Source of the DNA: a bacterium
GTDB lineage: Bacteria; Bacillota; Bacilli; Lactobacillales; Streptococcaceae
Direction: 5' to 3'
NCBI GenBank assembly: GCA_905221125.1
Contig: CAJNBY010000011.1
Span: forward strand, 1-64,000
DNA: 64,000 nucleotides
The notes beneath the pieces are model-generated. The model worked only from the letters and a program-made list of their open reading frames with translations, ran no database searches and had not been told where the DNA came from. Positions 19,426 to 28,533 of this stretch are shown piece by piece. Each line of letters opens with the position of its first letter. Position 1 is the stretch's first letter. Position numbers and translations under genes: made by a program.

Positions 19426-20212
19426 ACTGAGCCACCTGACGTTCACTTATCCGGAACGGTCCTTTAGCTTGGATGTTGAAGACAAACACTTCGCCGATCC
19501 GATGGTGGCGATTGTCGGCCAAAATGGTGCCGGCAAATCAACGCTCTTCAAATTGTTGACGGGTTTGCTGACACCACAAACCGGTGTGATTAAGATCGAT
19601 GGAGAAAATTTTAATGATCTTAAACCAGTCGAAAAGTTACTGAAGGTTGGGATTACTTTTCAGAATCCTGACGATCAGCTTTTCAACCCGACCGTTCAAC
19701 GAGAGGTGGAGTGGAGTGTCGCGCAGGTCATGGATGACCACGACACGATTACGAGGCGGGCTTTAGCGGCTCTAAAAAGAGTTGGCTTGGATGATAAAAC
19801 AGCTGAAAGTCCATATGACCTGTCATTGTCGGAACGCAAGCTGTTGAGCGTTGCCACAGTTTTGGCAGTGGATCCGGCGATTTATTTATTTGATGAGCCG
19901 ATGATGTCGCTTGATTGGGAAAGCCGGCGCAAGTTGACCGCAATTTTCCATCAGTTGGCTGATTCGGGCCACCAAGTTGTGACCATCACCCATGACATGG
20001 ATTGGGTCGCCGCCGAGTTTGAGTCGGTGTATGTTATGGAACACGGGAAGTTTGGCTTCGCCGGCAGTCCACGGGAATTGTTCAGCAATCACGAACTTGT
20101 CCAGCGAGTGGGATTACTACCACCGCGGATTATGGACATAGCGGAGTCGCTGGGTGATTCACAGACATATTTATCGGTTAATGATTATTGCCAGAAAAAT
20201 CGAGATGTATAG
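19412..20212 (+). CDS. ECF transporter ATPase A2, degenerate signature motif
   Basis: A 266-residue ABC ATPase with Walker A GQNGAGKST, Q-loop TFQNPDDQLFNPT, an intact Walker B with catalytic Glu (IYLFDEPMMSLD) and switch His (TITHDMD). The signature motif is degenerate: LSLSERK in place of LSGGQ. It is the mirror image of A1: together they give one consensus ATP site (A2 Walker motifs with A1 signature) and one degenerate site. Start at 19412 follows AAGGAGG and overlaps A1 by 14 bases. Confidence 0.87.
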   Translation: MPTIELSHLTFTYPERSFSLDVEDKHFADPMVAIVGQNGAGKSTLFKLLTGLLTPQTGVIKIDGENFNDLKPVEKLLKVGITFQNPDDQLFNPTVQREVEWSVAQVMDDHDTITRRALAALKRVGLDDKTAESPYDLSLSERKLLSVATVLAVDPAIYLFDEPMMSLDWESRRKLTAIFHQLADSGHQVVTITHDMDWVAAEFESVYVMEHGKFGFAGSPRELFSNHELVQRVGLLPPRIMDIAESLGDSQTYLSVNDYCQKNRDV

Positions 20213-20290
20213 AAAAAGTCACCTCTGCGGGTTTTCCATGTTGAAGGATTAACTTCAGCTTCTGGCAAGAACTCACATGGGTGACTTTTG
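20213..20290 (+). terminator. Inverted repeat after the ECF operon
   Basis: AAAAGTCACC (20214-20223) pairs perfectly with GGTGACTTTT (20280-20289) around a loop of 56 bases. The T-rich 3' arm could act as a terminator, but the large loop is unusual and may fold separately. Confidence 0.5.
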
Positions 20291-20345
20291 TGTTTAATAA
20301 CGTTTCATGATCATCGGGTGCTTCCTCAGATCACTCGGTTTGATT

Positions 20346-20436
20346 TTACTTTGTTTCATGGTCATAATCATATACCATTTCTTTTGGATTTTTTGTTTGA
20401 CTAATACAAAATAGGTCTTCATAGGTCTTTGCATTT
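20346..20436 (-). pseudogene. Unidentified plasmid gene tail
   Basis: Downstream (minus strand) of the hsdS fragment an open frame reads GAKNAKTYEDLFCISQTKN and ends DYDHETK before a stop. Composition is protein-like, with lysine- and tyrosine-rich charged text, but there is no start. It looks like the C-terminal scrap of another plasmid gene joined to the hsdS head. Not identified. Confidence 0.3.
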
Positions 20437-20598
20437 TTAGCGCCCATTAGGATCATCAGTATAATTTTCTGAATTAGGAGACTGTCCCATCACTATTCGA
20501 ACTTCGTCTCCCAACTTACGCTGTTCCCATTCATCCGTGAATACTTTAAATCGTAATTCTGGAACTTTCTTTTTAACTGAATCATCTATTTTCGCCAT
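20437..20598 (-). pseudogene. hsdS: Type I restriction specificity subunit HsdS, N-terminal fragment
   Basis: 53 codons starting ATGGCGAAAATAG and including ELRFKVFTDEWEQRKLGDEV and VMGQSPNSENY, a recognisable N-terminus of HsdS target-recognition proteins. The reading frame then breaks into unrelated sequence. It begins inside the end of repX, the same repB-repX-hsdS order known from lactococcal theta plasmids, where hsdS genes swap restriction specificity. Here it is only a remnant. Confidence 0.7.
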
Positions 20599-21083
20599 AG
20601 TCCCCACCATTTTATTGGTTTTTCTTGTTCTTCTATCCTTTTTTGATCTTTGATTTGTTCCGGCAAATTTTTCAACTTCTCTTTAAGAGCGTTCACTTCA
20701 TCTTTATATTGATTGTCTAAGTGTTTGAATTCTGTTTCCTGTGAGGGCATTTTGAGGGCTTTTAAGTTATCATTTTCCGCCTTGTATTCTTCTAGCAACT
20801 TTTTATCTTGTAAGGCTAATCGTTGTTACTGGTCTAACAAATTAGTTAGTTTTTCTATTTGTTGGTCTTTGCTACTTATTTGTTGGTCTTTGGTATTTGA
20901 TTTGCTACTACTTTCTACTTTACCTAAAATTATTTTTTCTGCTTTAGAATTTATTAGATTAGACCCATTGGAACTTTTAAGCTGTAATTCTTTTGGTAAC
21001 CTTTGGTAGTGATATTGAATATTTTGTTTTGTAACACTCAACTCATCCGCCAGCTCTTTGATCGTTTTTAAGTCTTCACTCAT
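20586..21083 (-). pseudogene. repX: Plasmid protein RepX/OrfX (DUF536), one nonsense codon
   Basis: The frame codes for about 165 residues: an N-terminal helix-turn-helix (TIKELADELSVTKQNIQYHY), then a long coiled coil (SSKDQQIEKLTNLLDQ onward) ending IKWWGLWRK, as in the DUF536 protein that follows repB in lactococcal and lactobacillus theta plasmids. One in-frame TAA at 20826-20828 interrupts it; a single C-to-T change from CAA would explain it. Its start overlaps the repB stop in the usual ATGAGTGA manner. Confidence 0.75.
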
Positions 21084-21765
21084 GGTTTAAGTCCTGCCTT
21101 TTAACCGTTGGTAGATATTGTTCAATGGCTTTTTTGAGGTAGCGTGCGATATTATGCTTAGAATATTCTTCACGTCTGCTGGCAACATAAGACAAGTGGT
21201 CTTTAACACTATTTAGCCCTCTTAATTCTTTCAGTTCGTCATAGAGGGGGTAAACATGGACTTGCAATCCTGCCATGATTTTTGTATCTTGCATTTCAAA
21301 CGGACTTAGCAACATATTTTCTAGCAATAGCGTGGTGTACTTGCTTTTCATTGCTTCAATAGCTAGCTTATCTTCGGTTTCTGCTTTGCGTGCTTTATCT
21401 TCTTGATAGGCGGTATCTTCTAACTTATAGCTGTTATCGTCTGCTCGACGTTTCTTTCGTAACCAGATATCCAATGTTAAACCGTCCGCATCAATCGCTC
21501 GATAGAGATAATGCCAACGCCCCTTAATTTTGATATAGGTTTCATCCATTTTCCACGAATAGAAGGACTGTTTATTTTTCCAGAGATGATAGAGGATTTT
21601 ACTGTATTCTTGAACCCACCGATAAATCGTAGTGTGACAAACATTTATTCCACGGTCATAAAGCAATTCCTGAACTTCACGATAGCTCAGATTGTAACGT
21701 AGGTAATAACCAACAGCGACAATGATGACGTCTTGTTGGAATTGTTTGCCTTTAAAATGATTCAT
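21076..21765 (-). pseudogene. Chimera: IS6-family transposase head fused in frame to plasmid RepB tail
   Basis: The 229-codon frame has two unrelated halves. Residues 1 to about 104 are an IS6/IS1216/ISS1-type transposase start (FKGKQFQQDVIIVAVGYYLR, the helix-turn-helix and the first catalytic Asp in KMDETYIKIKGRW). From KKRRADDNSYKLEDTAYQED to the end it is the C-terminus of the lactococcal RepB (Rep_3) initiator, ending TVKRQDLNHE. Both parents carry AAGAAACG at the joint (about 21452-21460), so a microhomology deletion likely produced the fusion. It lacks the remaining DDE residues and the Rep DNA-binding domains, so neither activity is expected. Confidence 0.8.
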
Positions 21766-21801
21766 CTCTCAAGCCTTACTAACCTTTTTTCTGCTCTTTG
21801 A

Positions 21802-22326
21802 GAAGCTGAAGGTCGTGCTAGTAACTACCTATTTGGTTTGATTAATTCCATCATTTATCTGGTGCTTGCCCTTCAAAAAGGCTTCTATGGTGAGGTTTTA
21901 ACAACTCTCTATTTTACAATTATGCAGCCAATTGGTCTCTTGGTTTGGATTTATCAAGCCCAGTTTAAGAAAGAACAACAAGAGTTTGTCGCACGTAAAC
22001 TAGACGGCAAGGGTTGGGCAAAGTATCTTTCTATTAGTGTTCTTTGGTGGTTGGCCTTTGGGTTTATTTATCAGTCTATTGGTGCCAATCGTCCTTATCG
22101 TGATTCCATCACAGATGCGACCAATGGGGTAGGGCAAATCCTCATGACAGCTGTTTACCGTGGACAATGGATATTCTGGGCAGCTACCAATGTCTTTTCA
22201 ATCTATCTCTGGTGGGGAGAAAGCCTGCAAATTCAAGGCAAATACCTGATTTACCTGATCAATAGTCTAGTTGGTTGGTATCAGTGGAGTAAGGCAGCTA
22301 AGCAGAATACTGACTTACCTAACTAG
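21802..22326 (+). pseudogene. pnuC: Nicotinamide riboside transporter PnuC, 5' part lost
   Basis: About 174 C-terminal codons of PnuC survive, starting EAEGRASNYLFGLINSIIY and including the typical WLAFGFIYQSIG and DATNGVGQILMTA segments. The first 80-100 codons are replaced by the inserted segment; a stop lies just upstream at 21799. Without the first helices it should not transport. Start codons inside the remnant (TTG at 21838) have no good ribosome site. PnuC imports nicotinamide riboside or related NAD precursors. Confidence 0.88.
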
Positions 22327-22392
22327 GAAAAGATGTTTTAGGTTTTGGGATAAAACAGATAGAGTTGATAATAAAGGATTTTATATTATGAA

Positions 22393-22420
22393 AAAGAGGA
22401 TCAGTTGGTCCTCTTTTGTT
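22393..22420 (+). terminator. Terminator after pnuC remnant
   Basis: AAAGAGGA/TCCTCTTT stem with an eight-base loop and trailing T-rich sequence. Confidence 0.75.
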
Positions 22421-22434
22421 GTTGGAAAAGTAAA

Positions 22435-22469
22435 AACTCAGTAGCCTGTGCATCAGACAACTGAGTTCT
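22435..22469 (-). terminator. Terminator of sczA
   Basis: AACTCAGT/ACTGAGTT arms; on the minus strand a T-run follows. It lies between the converging pnuC remnant and sczA. Confidence 0.65.
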
Positions 22470-22478
22470 ACTATGTAT

Positions 22479-23015
22479 TCAATTTTTAGGAATGAGAAGG
22501 TCTAGATAAAATTGCACAACTTCCTGGTCTGTAAAGTCTTGCCCTTTTTTGAGCCACCAGGTCAATGTCTCGATAAAGTTGGTTACAACTAAGTGTTGGA
22601 GATAAGAAGCAGGCAGACTTGGATGAGCTTCTTTCAACTCATCAGACAGCATGGGATAGACGTGGTGTTCCAACTCTCTCTGGAGTTGGCGGAGGAAGTA
22701 GTCATTTTTGGAGAATAGTAAACTGGTGATATGGTCTTGATTTTTCTGAAAATGTAGAAAGAGGTGGGCGAGGTAATCTTCGGTTGAAATGGCTTGCTCT
22801 CTTTCAAAAAGATGATGGAAGAGGTAGCGACAGAGCTCGTCCAGAAGCAGCTCCTTACTCTCGTAGTGACAGTAAAAGGTAGAACGTCCCACATCTGCGA
22901 GATCAATGATATCCTGAACAGTAGTAGCCTCGTAGCCCTTAGCATTCAAAAGTTGTAGAAAAGCTTGATAGATAGCTTTTTTTGTTTTACTGATACGGCG
23001 GTCAATCTTAGTCAT
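22479..23015 (-). CDS. sczA: TetR-family zinc-responsive regulator SczA
   Basis: A 178-residue TetR-type regulator. N-terminal helix-turn-helix EATTVQDIIDLADVGRSTFY (residues about 25-44) and a helical C-terminal ligand domain containing several His and Asp/Glu residues. It is divergent from the zinc exporter gene czcD, as in pneumococcus, where SczA activates czcD when zinc rises. TGTTCA/TGAACA-type inverted repeats occur in the intergenic region. Assignment rests on this context plus family. Confidence 0.88.
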   Translation of the reverse strand: MTKIDRRISKTKKAIYQAFLQLLNAKGYEATTVQDIIDLADVGRSTFYCHYESKELLLDELCRYLFHHLFEREQAISTEDYLAHLFLHFQKNQDHITSLLFSKNDYFLRQLQRELEHHVYPMLSDELKEAHPSLPASYLQHLVVTNFIETLTWWLKKGQDFTDQEVVQFYLDLLIPKN

Positions 23016-23034
23016 ATGGACACTTGAGGCAAAT

Positions 23035-23117
23035 TGTTCAGAACTGAATAAAGCTGACCTTTTGCTTCTATCCTTTCTTTGAGTTTTAGTGGATAATGAT
23101 AATGAACAAGGTGTTCA
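23035..23117 (+). promoter_or_regulatory. SczA-type operators between sczA and czcD
   Basis: A perfect inverted repeat TGAACA-AGG-TGTTCA lies at 23103-23117, about 30 bases before czcD, and a weaker one, TGTTCA-GAAC-TGAATA, at 23035-23050 near the sczA start. Two sites suit a regulator that acts on both divergent genes. Confidence 0.65.
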
Positions 23118-23147
23118 TGAATATATTATAACAAAGGAATGAGAAAT

Positions 23148-24038
23148 ATGAAGGCAAAATATGCTGTTTGGCTAGCTTTTTTCTTAAATTTGACTTATGC
23201 TATTGTCGAGTTTATCGCTGGTGGAGTATTTGGTTCTAGCGCTGTTCTTGCTGACTCGGTGCATGACCTAGGAGATGCGATTGCAATTGGAATATCAGCT
23301 TTTCTAGAAACCATCTCCAATCGTGAAGAAGACAATCAGTACACCTTGGGTTATAAGCGTTTTAGTCTGCTAGGAGCCTTGCTAATAGCGATAATACTCA
23401 TGACAGGATCTGTTCTAGTCATTTTGGAAAATGTCACGAAGATTTTGCATCCGCAACCAGTCAATGACGAGGGGATTCTCTGGTTAGGAATTATTGCAGT
23501 AAGTATTAATGTGTTAGCGAGTTTAGTGGTTGGTAAGGGAAAGACAAAGAATGAGTCTATTCTGAGTCTGCATTTTCTAGAAGATACCCTAGGGTGGCTG
23601 GCTGTCATTCTAATGGCGATTATCCTCCGATTTACAGATTGGTATATCCTTGATCCGCTCTTATCGCTTGTCATTTCTATCTTCATTCTAACAAAAGCCA
23701 TTCCTCGCTTTTGGAGCGCACTCAAGATTTTCTTGGATGCTGTGCCAGAAGGACTAGAGACAGGTGATTTGGAGAAAGATTTGGAGGCTCTGACCAATGT
23801 CAAAAGTGTCAATCAACTTAGTATTTGGTCCATGGATGGTCTGGAAAATAATGCCATTATCCATCTCTGTTTAGAAGATTGGGAGCAGATGACGGAAACA
23901 AAGAATCAAGTACGTCAGCTCTTAGAAGAAAGAAGTGTGCAGAATATTACTATCGAAGTGGACACCAGTCAAAGCAATCATGCGCAACATAAGCGAAAGG
24001 TAACAGCTTTAGAGCAGCCCCACGGGCATCAACACTAG
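23148..24038 (+). CDS. czcD: Zinc/cation efflux protein CzcD (CDF family)
   Basis: A 296-residue cation diffusion facilitator: six membrane helices, metal-site motifs LADSVHDLGDA in helix 2 and HFLEDTLGW in helix 5, then a cytoplasmic domain, ending in a His-rich GHQH tail. It exports zinc (and probably cobalt) in exchange for protons. ATG at 23148 is preferred over one nine bases upstream because the AAAGGA ribosome site abuts the earlier codon. Controlled by the divergent SczA. Confidence 0.92.
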   Translation: MKAKYAVWLAFFLNLTYAIVEFIAGGVFGSSAVLADSVHDLGDAIAIGISAFLETISNREEDNQYTLGYKRFSLLGALLIAIILMTGSVLVILENVTKILHPQPVNDEGILWLGIIAVSINVLASLVVGKGKTKNESILSLHFLEDTLGWLAVILMAIILRFTDWYILDPLLSLVISIFILTKAIPRFWSALKIFLDAVPEGLETGDLEKDLEALTNVKSVNQLSIWSMDGLENNAIIHLCLEDWEQMTETKNQVRQLLEERSVQNITIEVDTSQSNHAQHKRKVTALEQPHGHQH

Positions 24039-24100
24039 AAAAAGAGGCTGGGACAAAACTCAATTTCAAGAGAGAATGAAGTAAATCTTCACACAAAAAC

Positions 24101-24145
24101 GCATAGTATCAAGGTTTCTAAACATTTGACACTATGCGCTTTTTG
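24101..24145. terminator. Bidirectional terminator, repeat-type, between czcD and galR
   Basis: Arms GCATAGTATCAA and TTGACACTATGC, one mismatch, with A-rich and T-rich flanks for both convergent genes. The loop GGTTTCTAAACA is nearly the same as in the hairpin at 30752-30800, and a GAGGCTGGGACAAAAC stretch precedes it, so it belongs to a dispersed family. Confidence 0.8.
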
Positions 24146-24180
24146 CTTTTAGAGACTTTTTGCCTAGCTTATTTAATATC

Positions 24181-25203
<1,023 letters not shown>

Positions 25204-25226
25204 TTAGTATATCATATTTTTCTGCC

Positions 25227-25309
25227 TTTTACCGATAGTTTAGTAAAAATTTAGTAAAAAGGATTGACCTTGGGAAATCCCTTGGATACAATAGAAGAAA
25301 ACGATTACA
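25227..25309 (+). promoter_or_regulatory. galK promoter with GalR boxes and cre
   Basis: TTGACC (25264-25269) and TACAAT (25287-25292) with a 17-base spacer. Upstream are TTTAGTAAAA-type repeats (25239-25248 and 25249-25259) and a TTTTAC...GTAAAA inverted repeat. AGAAAACGATTACA (25296-25309) matches 13 of 14 cre positions and lies at the transcription start, where CcpA would repress. Confidence 0.7.
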
Positions 25310-25348
25310 CGTTAAGGTGACTTAACGGACAGTAAAAGGAGAAATCAT

Positions 25349-26527
25349 ATGACACAACATCTTACAGCTGAAGCTCTTCGCAAAGAATTTCTTGCTGTTT
25401 TTGGTCAAGAAGCAGACCAAACTTTCTTTTCACCAGGTCGTATCAACTTGATTGGTGAGCACACAGACTATAATGGTGGACATGTATTTCCAGCAGCCAT
25501 TTCCTTAGGAACTTATGGGGCTGCTCGCAAACGTGATGATCAAGTCTTGCGTTTCTACTCAGCTAACTTTGAGGACAAGGGCATTATCGAAGTGCCTTTA
25601 GCGGATCTCAAGTTTGAAAAAGAGCACAACTGGACCAACTATCCAAAAGGGGTTCTTCATTTCTTGCAAGAAGCTGGGCACGTGATTGATAAAGGTTTTG
25701 ATTTTTATGTTTATGGGAATATTCCAAATGGTGCTGGCTTGTCTTCTTCTGCATCCTTGGAACTCTTGACAGGAGTCGTGGCAGAGTATCTATTTGATTT
25801 AAAACTAGACCGTTTGGATTTGGTTAAAATCGGTAAACAAACAGAAAACAACTTTATCGGAGTAAACTCTGGTATTATGGATCAGTTTGCCATCGGTATG
25901 GGGGCAGACCAACGTGCTATTTACTTAGATACCAACACTCTAGAATACGACTTGGTGCCACTTGATTTAAAAGACAATGTCGTTGTTATTATGAACACCA
26001 ATAAACGTCGTGAATTGGCGGATTCTAAATATAATGAACGCCGTGCTGAATGTGAAAAAGCAGTGGAAGAATTGCAAGCAGCCTTGGACATTCAGACCTT
26101 GGGTGAATTGGATGAGTGGACCTTTGACCAATACAGCTATCTGATTAAAGATGAAAATCGTTTGAAACGTGCTCGTCATGCTGTGCTTGAAAACCAACGT
26201 ACCCTTAAAGCTCAAGTAGCCCTTCAAGCAGGAGATTTGAAAACATTTGGTCGTTTGATGAATGCGTCACACGTTTCTCTTGAGCATGATTATGAAGTAA
26301 CTGGTTTGGAATTGGATACTCTTGTTCACACAGCTTGGGCTCAAGAAGGTGTTCTCGGTGCTCGTATGACAGGGGCAGGTTTTGGCGGATGTGCCATTGC
26401 CTTGGTGCAAAAAGATACTGTTGAGGCCTTTAAGGAAGCTGTTGGAAAACACTACGAGGAAGTAGTTGGCTACGCTCCAAGCTTCTATATCGCTGAAGTT
26501 GCAGGTGGCACTCGCGTCCTTGACTAG
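25349..26527 (+). CDS. galK: Galactokinase
   Basis: Phosphorylates galactose to galactose-1-phosphate. 392 residues with the GHMP-kinase landmarks: the galactokinase signature [15 protein letters not shown] near residue 30, the ATP motif [13 protein letters not shown] near 125 and [16 protein letters not shown] near 340. First gene of the Leloir operon; it uses galactose freed by Aga in this same window. Confidence 0.97.
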   Translation: MTQHLTAEALRKEFLAVFGQEADQTFFSPGRINLIGEHTDYNGGHVFPAAISLGTYGAARKRDDQVLRFYSANFEDKGIIEVPLADLKFEKEHNWTNYPKGVLHFLQEAGHVIDKGFDFYVYGNIPNGAGLSSSASLELLTGVVAEYLFDLKLDRLDLVKIGKQTENNFIGVNSGIMDQFAIGMGADQRAIYLDTNTLEYDLVPLDLKDNVVVIMNTNKRRELADSKYNERRAECEKAVEELQAALDIQTLGELDEWTFDQYSYLIKDENRLKRARHAVLENQRTLKAQVALQAGDLKTFGRLMNASHVSLEHDYEVTGLELDTLVHTAWAQEGVLGARMTGAGFGGCAIALVQKDTVEAFKEAVGKHYEEVVGYAPSFYIAEVAGGTRVLD

Positions 26528-26545
26528 CCAAAAGGAGGCTCTATA

Positions 26546-28027
26546 GTGACCTTAGTAGATAAATTTGTAACACATGTCATTTCTGAAAGTTCATTTGAAG
26601 AAATGGATCGAATCTACCTGACCAATCGTGTCTTGGCACGAGTGGGAGAAGGTGTTTTGGAAGTTGAGACCAATCTGGATAAAGTGATTGACCTCAAGGA
26701 CCAGCTGGTCGAGGAAGCGGTTCGATTAGAGATGATTGAGGATAGTCAGACTGCGCGTGAAATTCTCGGTGCTGAATTGATGGACTTGGTAACGCCTTGT
26801 CCGAGTCAGGTTAATCGTGATTTCTGGGAGACCTATGCCCAATCTCCTGAGCAGGCAATTGCGAACTTCTACCAACTCAGCCAGAAAAATGACTACATCA
26901 AGCTCAAGGCCATTGCTAAAAATATTGCTTATCGTGTTCTATCTGACTACGGAGAACTTGAGATTACCATCAACTTCTCTAAGCCTGAAAAGGATCCGAA
27001 AGAGATTGCGGCAGCCAAGTTGGTGCAAGCTAGCAATTATCCCCAGTGCCAGCTTTGCCTAGAGAACGAAGGCTACCATGGTCGGGTCAATCATCCAGCT
27101 CGCAGCAACCACCGTATTATCCGTTTTGAAATGGCGGGTCAGGAATGGGGCTTCCAGTATTCGCCCTATGCTTATTTTAATGAGCACTGTATCTTTTTAG
27201 ATGGCCAGCATCGTCCCATGGCCATTAGTCGTCAGAGTTTTGAGCGTCTGCTGGCTATCGTAGAGCAGTTTCCGGGCTATTTTGCGGGTTCAAATGCCGA
27301 CCTGCCGATTGTGGGGGGATCTATTCTGACTCATGATCACTACCAGGGGGGGCGTCACGTATTTCCTATGGAATTGGCTCCCTTGCAAAAGATTTTCCGA
27401 TTTGCAGGTTTTGAGCAGGTCAAGGCTGGGATTGTCAAGTGGCCCATGTCAGTGTTACGCTTGACCTCGGATTCTAAAGAGGATTTGATCAACTTGGCTG
27501 ATAAGATTTTGCAGGAATGGCGCCAGTATTCAGACCCTGCAGTGCAGATCTTGTCAGAAACAGACGGGACACCACATCATACTATCACACCGATTGCCCG
27601 TAAACGCGATGGACAGTTTGAGTTGGACTTGGTCTTGCGGGACAATCAGACATCGTCAGAGCATCCTGATGGTATCTATCATCCCCACAAGGATGTCCAA
27701 CATATCAAGAAGGAAAATATCGGATTGATTGAGGTCATGGGCTTGGCTATTTTGCCACCACGCCTGAAAGAAGAAGTGGAGCAAGTCGCTAGTTATCTTG
27801 TAGGTGGTGATGAGGCAGTTGCTACTTATCATCAGGAATGGGTAGACCAACTCAAAGCCCAACATACAGATCTAGCGGATAAAGAAAGAGCCCTTGAAAT
27901 CGTCAAGGCCTCTGTTGGTGCTATCTTTGCGCGTGTACTTGAGGATGCAGGAGTCTACAAGCAGACGGAACAAGGACAGGCAGCCTTTATGCGCTTTGTG
28001 GAACAGGTCGGAATTTTACCAGACTAG
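26546..28027 (+). CDS. galT: Galactose-1-phosphate uridylyltransferase (class II)
   Basis: Exchanges UDP-glucose and galactose-1-phosphate. 493 residues, the longer Gram-positive class II GalT, recognisable by [27 protein letters not shown] and [13 protein letters not shown], which carry the active-site histidines. Start is a GTG 18 bases after galK, with AAAAGGAGG upstream. No galE follows in this window. Confidence 0.95.
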   Translation: MTLVDKFVTHVISESSFEEMDRIYLTNRVLARVGEGVLEVETNLDKVIDLKDQLVEEAVRLEMIEDSQTAREILGAELMDLVTPCPSQVNRDFWETYAQSPEQAIANFYQLSQKNDYIKLKAIAKNIAYRVLSDYGELEITINFSKPEKDPKEIAAAKLVQASNYPQCQLCLENEGYHGRVNHPARSNHRIIRFEMAGQEWGFQYSPYAYFNEHCIFLDGQHRPMAISRQSFERLLAIVEQFPGYFAGSNADLPIVGGSILTHDHYQGGRHVFPMELAPLQKIFRFAGFEQVKAGIVKWPMSVLRLTSDSKEDLINLADKILQEWRQYSDPAVQILSETDGTPHHTITPIARKRDGQFELDLVLRDNQTSSEHPDGIYHPHKDVQHIKKENIGLIEVMGLAILPPRLKEEVEQVASYLVGGDEAVATYHQEWVDQLKAQHTDLADKERALEIVKASVGAIFARVLEDAGVYKQTEQGQAAFMRFVEQVGILPD

Positions 28028-28096
28028 GAGCTTTCTCCTTGCACAGTCCTATAAAAAGTAGTATCATAGTGTCGTTTGAAATATCAGGAGGAAACG

Positions 28097-28501
28097 ATGA
28101 AAGATTTTCATTTTGACGCTATATCTGCCTTTGAAAATTACGAAATTGAAAAAATGAGAGATGGTCACGTTGTGGTGACGACCAAAGTAGTGGACTCGTC
28201 GCTCAACTACTATGGCAATGCCCATGGTGGCTATCTCTTTACCCTTTGTGACCAAATCAGTGGTTTGGTGGTTATCTCGCTGGGGCTTGATGGGGTGACG
28301 CTCCAATCCTCTATTAACTACCTCAAGGCAGGAAAACTTGACGACGTGTTGACCATTAAAGGAGAATGTGTCCATCAAGGTCGCACAACTTGTGTAGTGG
28401 ATGTGGATATCACCAATCAAGAAGGCAAAAATGTCTGTAAAGCCACCTTTACCATGTTTGTCACAGGCCAAAGGTCAGAAGATAGACAGGTAAGGATATA
28501 G
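28097..28501 (+). CDS. PaaI-family hotdog thioesterase
   Basis: A 134-residue single hotdog-fold protein with the PaaI motif NAHGGYLFTLCDQISG (catalytic Asp region) and LKAGKLDDVLTIKGE. It hydrolyses an acyl-CoA or related thioester; substrate unknown. ATG at 28097 has AGGAGGA upstream. It follows galT by 70 bases and precedes a bidirectional terminator. Confidence 0.85.
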   Translation: MKDFHFDAISAFENYEIEKMRDGHVVVTTKVVDSSLNYYGNAHGGYLFTLCDQISGLVVISLGLDGVTLQSSINYLKAGKLDDVLTIKGECVHQGRTTCVVDVDITNQEGKNVCKATFTMFVTGQRSEDRQVRI

Positions 28502-28507
28502 ATAAAC

Positions 28508-28533
28508 AAAAAAGAGGCTCTCACCTCTTTTTC
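28508..28533. terminator. Bidirectional terminator
   Basis: Perfect arms AAAAAGAGG/CCTCTTTTT; serves the thioesterase gene on the plus strand and pbuX on the minus strand. Confidence 0.85.

Larger units (their letters stand above)
17100..21800. mobile_element. Inserted foreign segment: ECF operon plus plasmid and IS remnants
   Basis: The segment lies between the host proWX terminator and promoter on the left and the 3' part of pnuC on the right. Its first 3 kb is visibly richer in G and C than its surroundings and resembles lactobacillus coding style. The rest consists of pieces of a lactococcal-type theta plasmid and an IS6 transposase head. No intact terminal repeats or target duplications are visible, so the insertion was followed by deletions. 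The left border is uncertain (between about 17070 and 17219); the right border is near 21795-21802. Confidence 0.75.

Noticed and set aside
18439..19522. Long minus-strand frames opposite the ECF ATPase genes
   Set aside because: High GC makes long antisense frames likely; the plus strand has full ABC motifs, the minus products have none.
20826..20828. Two separate short genes (85 and 70 codons) instead of repX
   Set aside because: Both lie in the same frame separated by one TAA and together give the expected DUF536 protein.
21076..21765. An intact IS6-family transposase
   Set aside because: Only the first 100 or so residues are transposase; the second and third catalytic residues and the terminal inverted repeats are missing.
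28064..28471. 135-codon minus-strand frame opposite the PaaI thioesterase
   Set aside because: Antisense to a gene with a good ribosome site and hotdog motifs.
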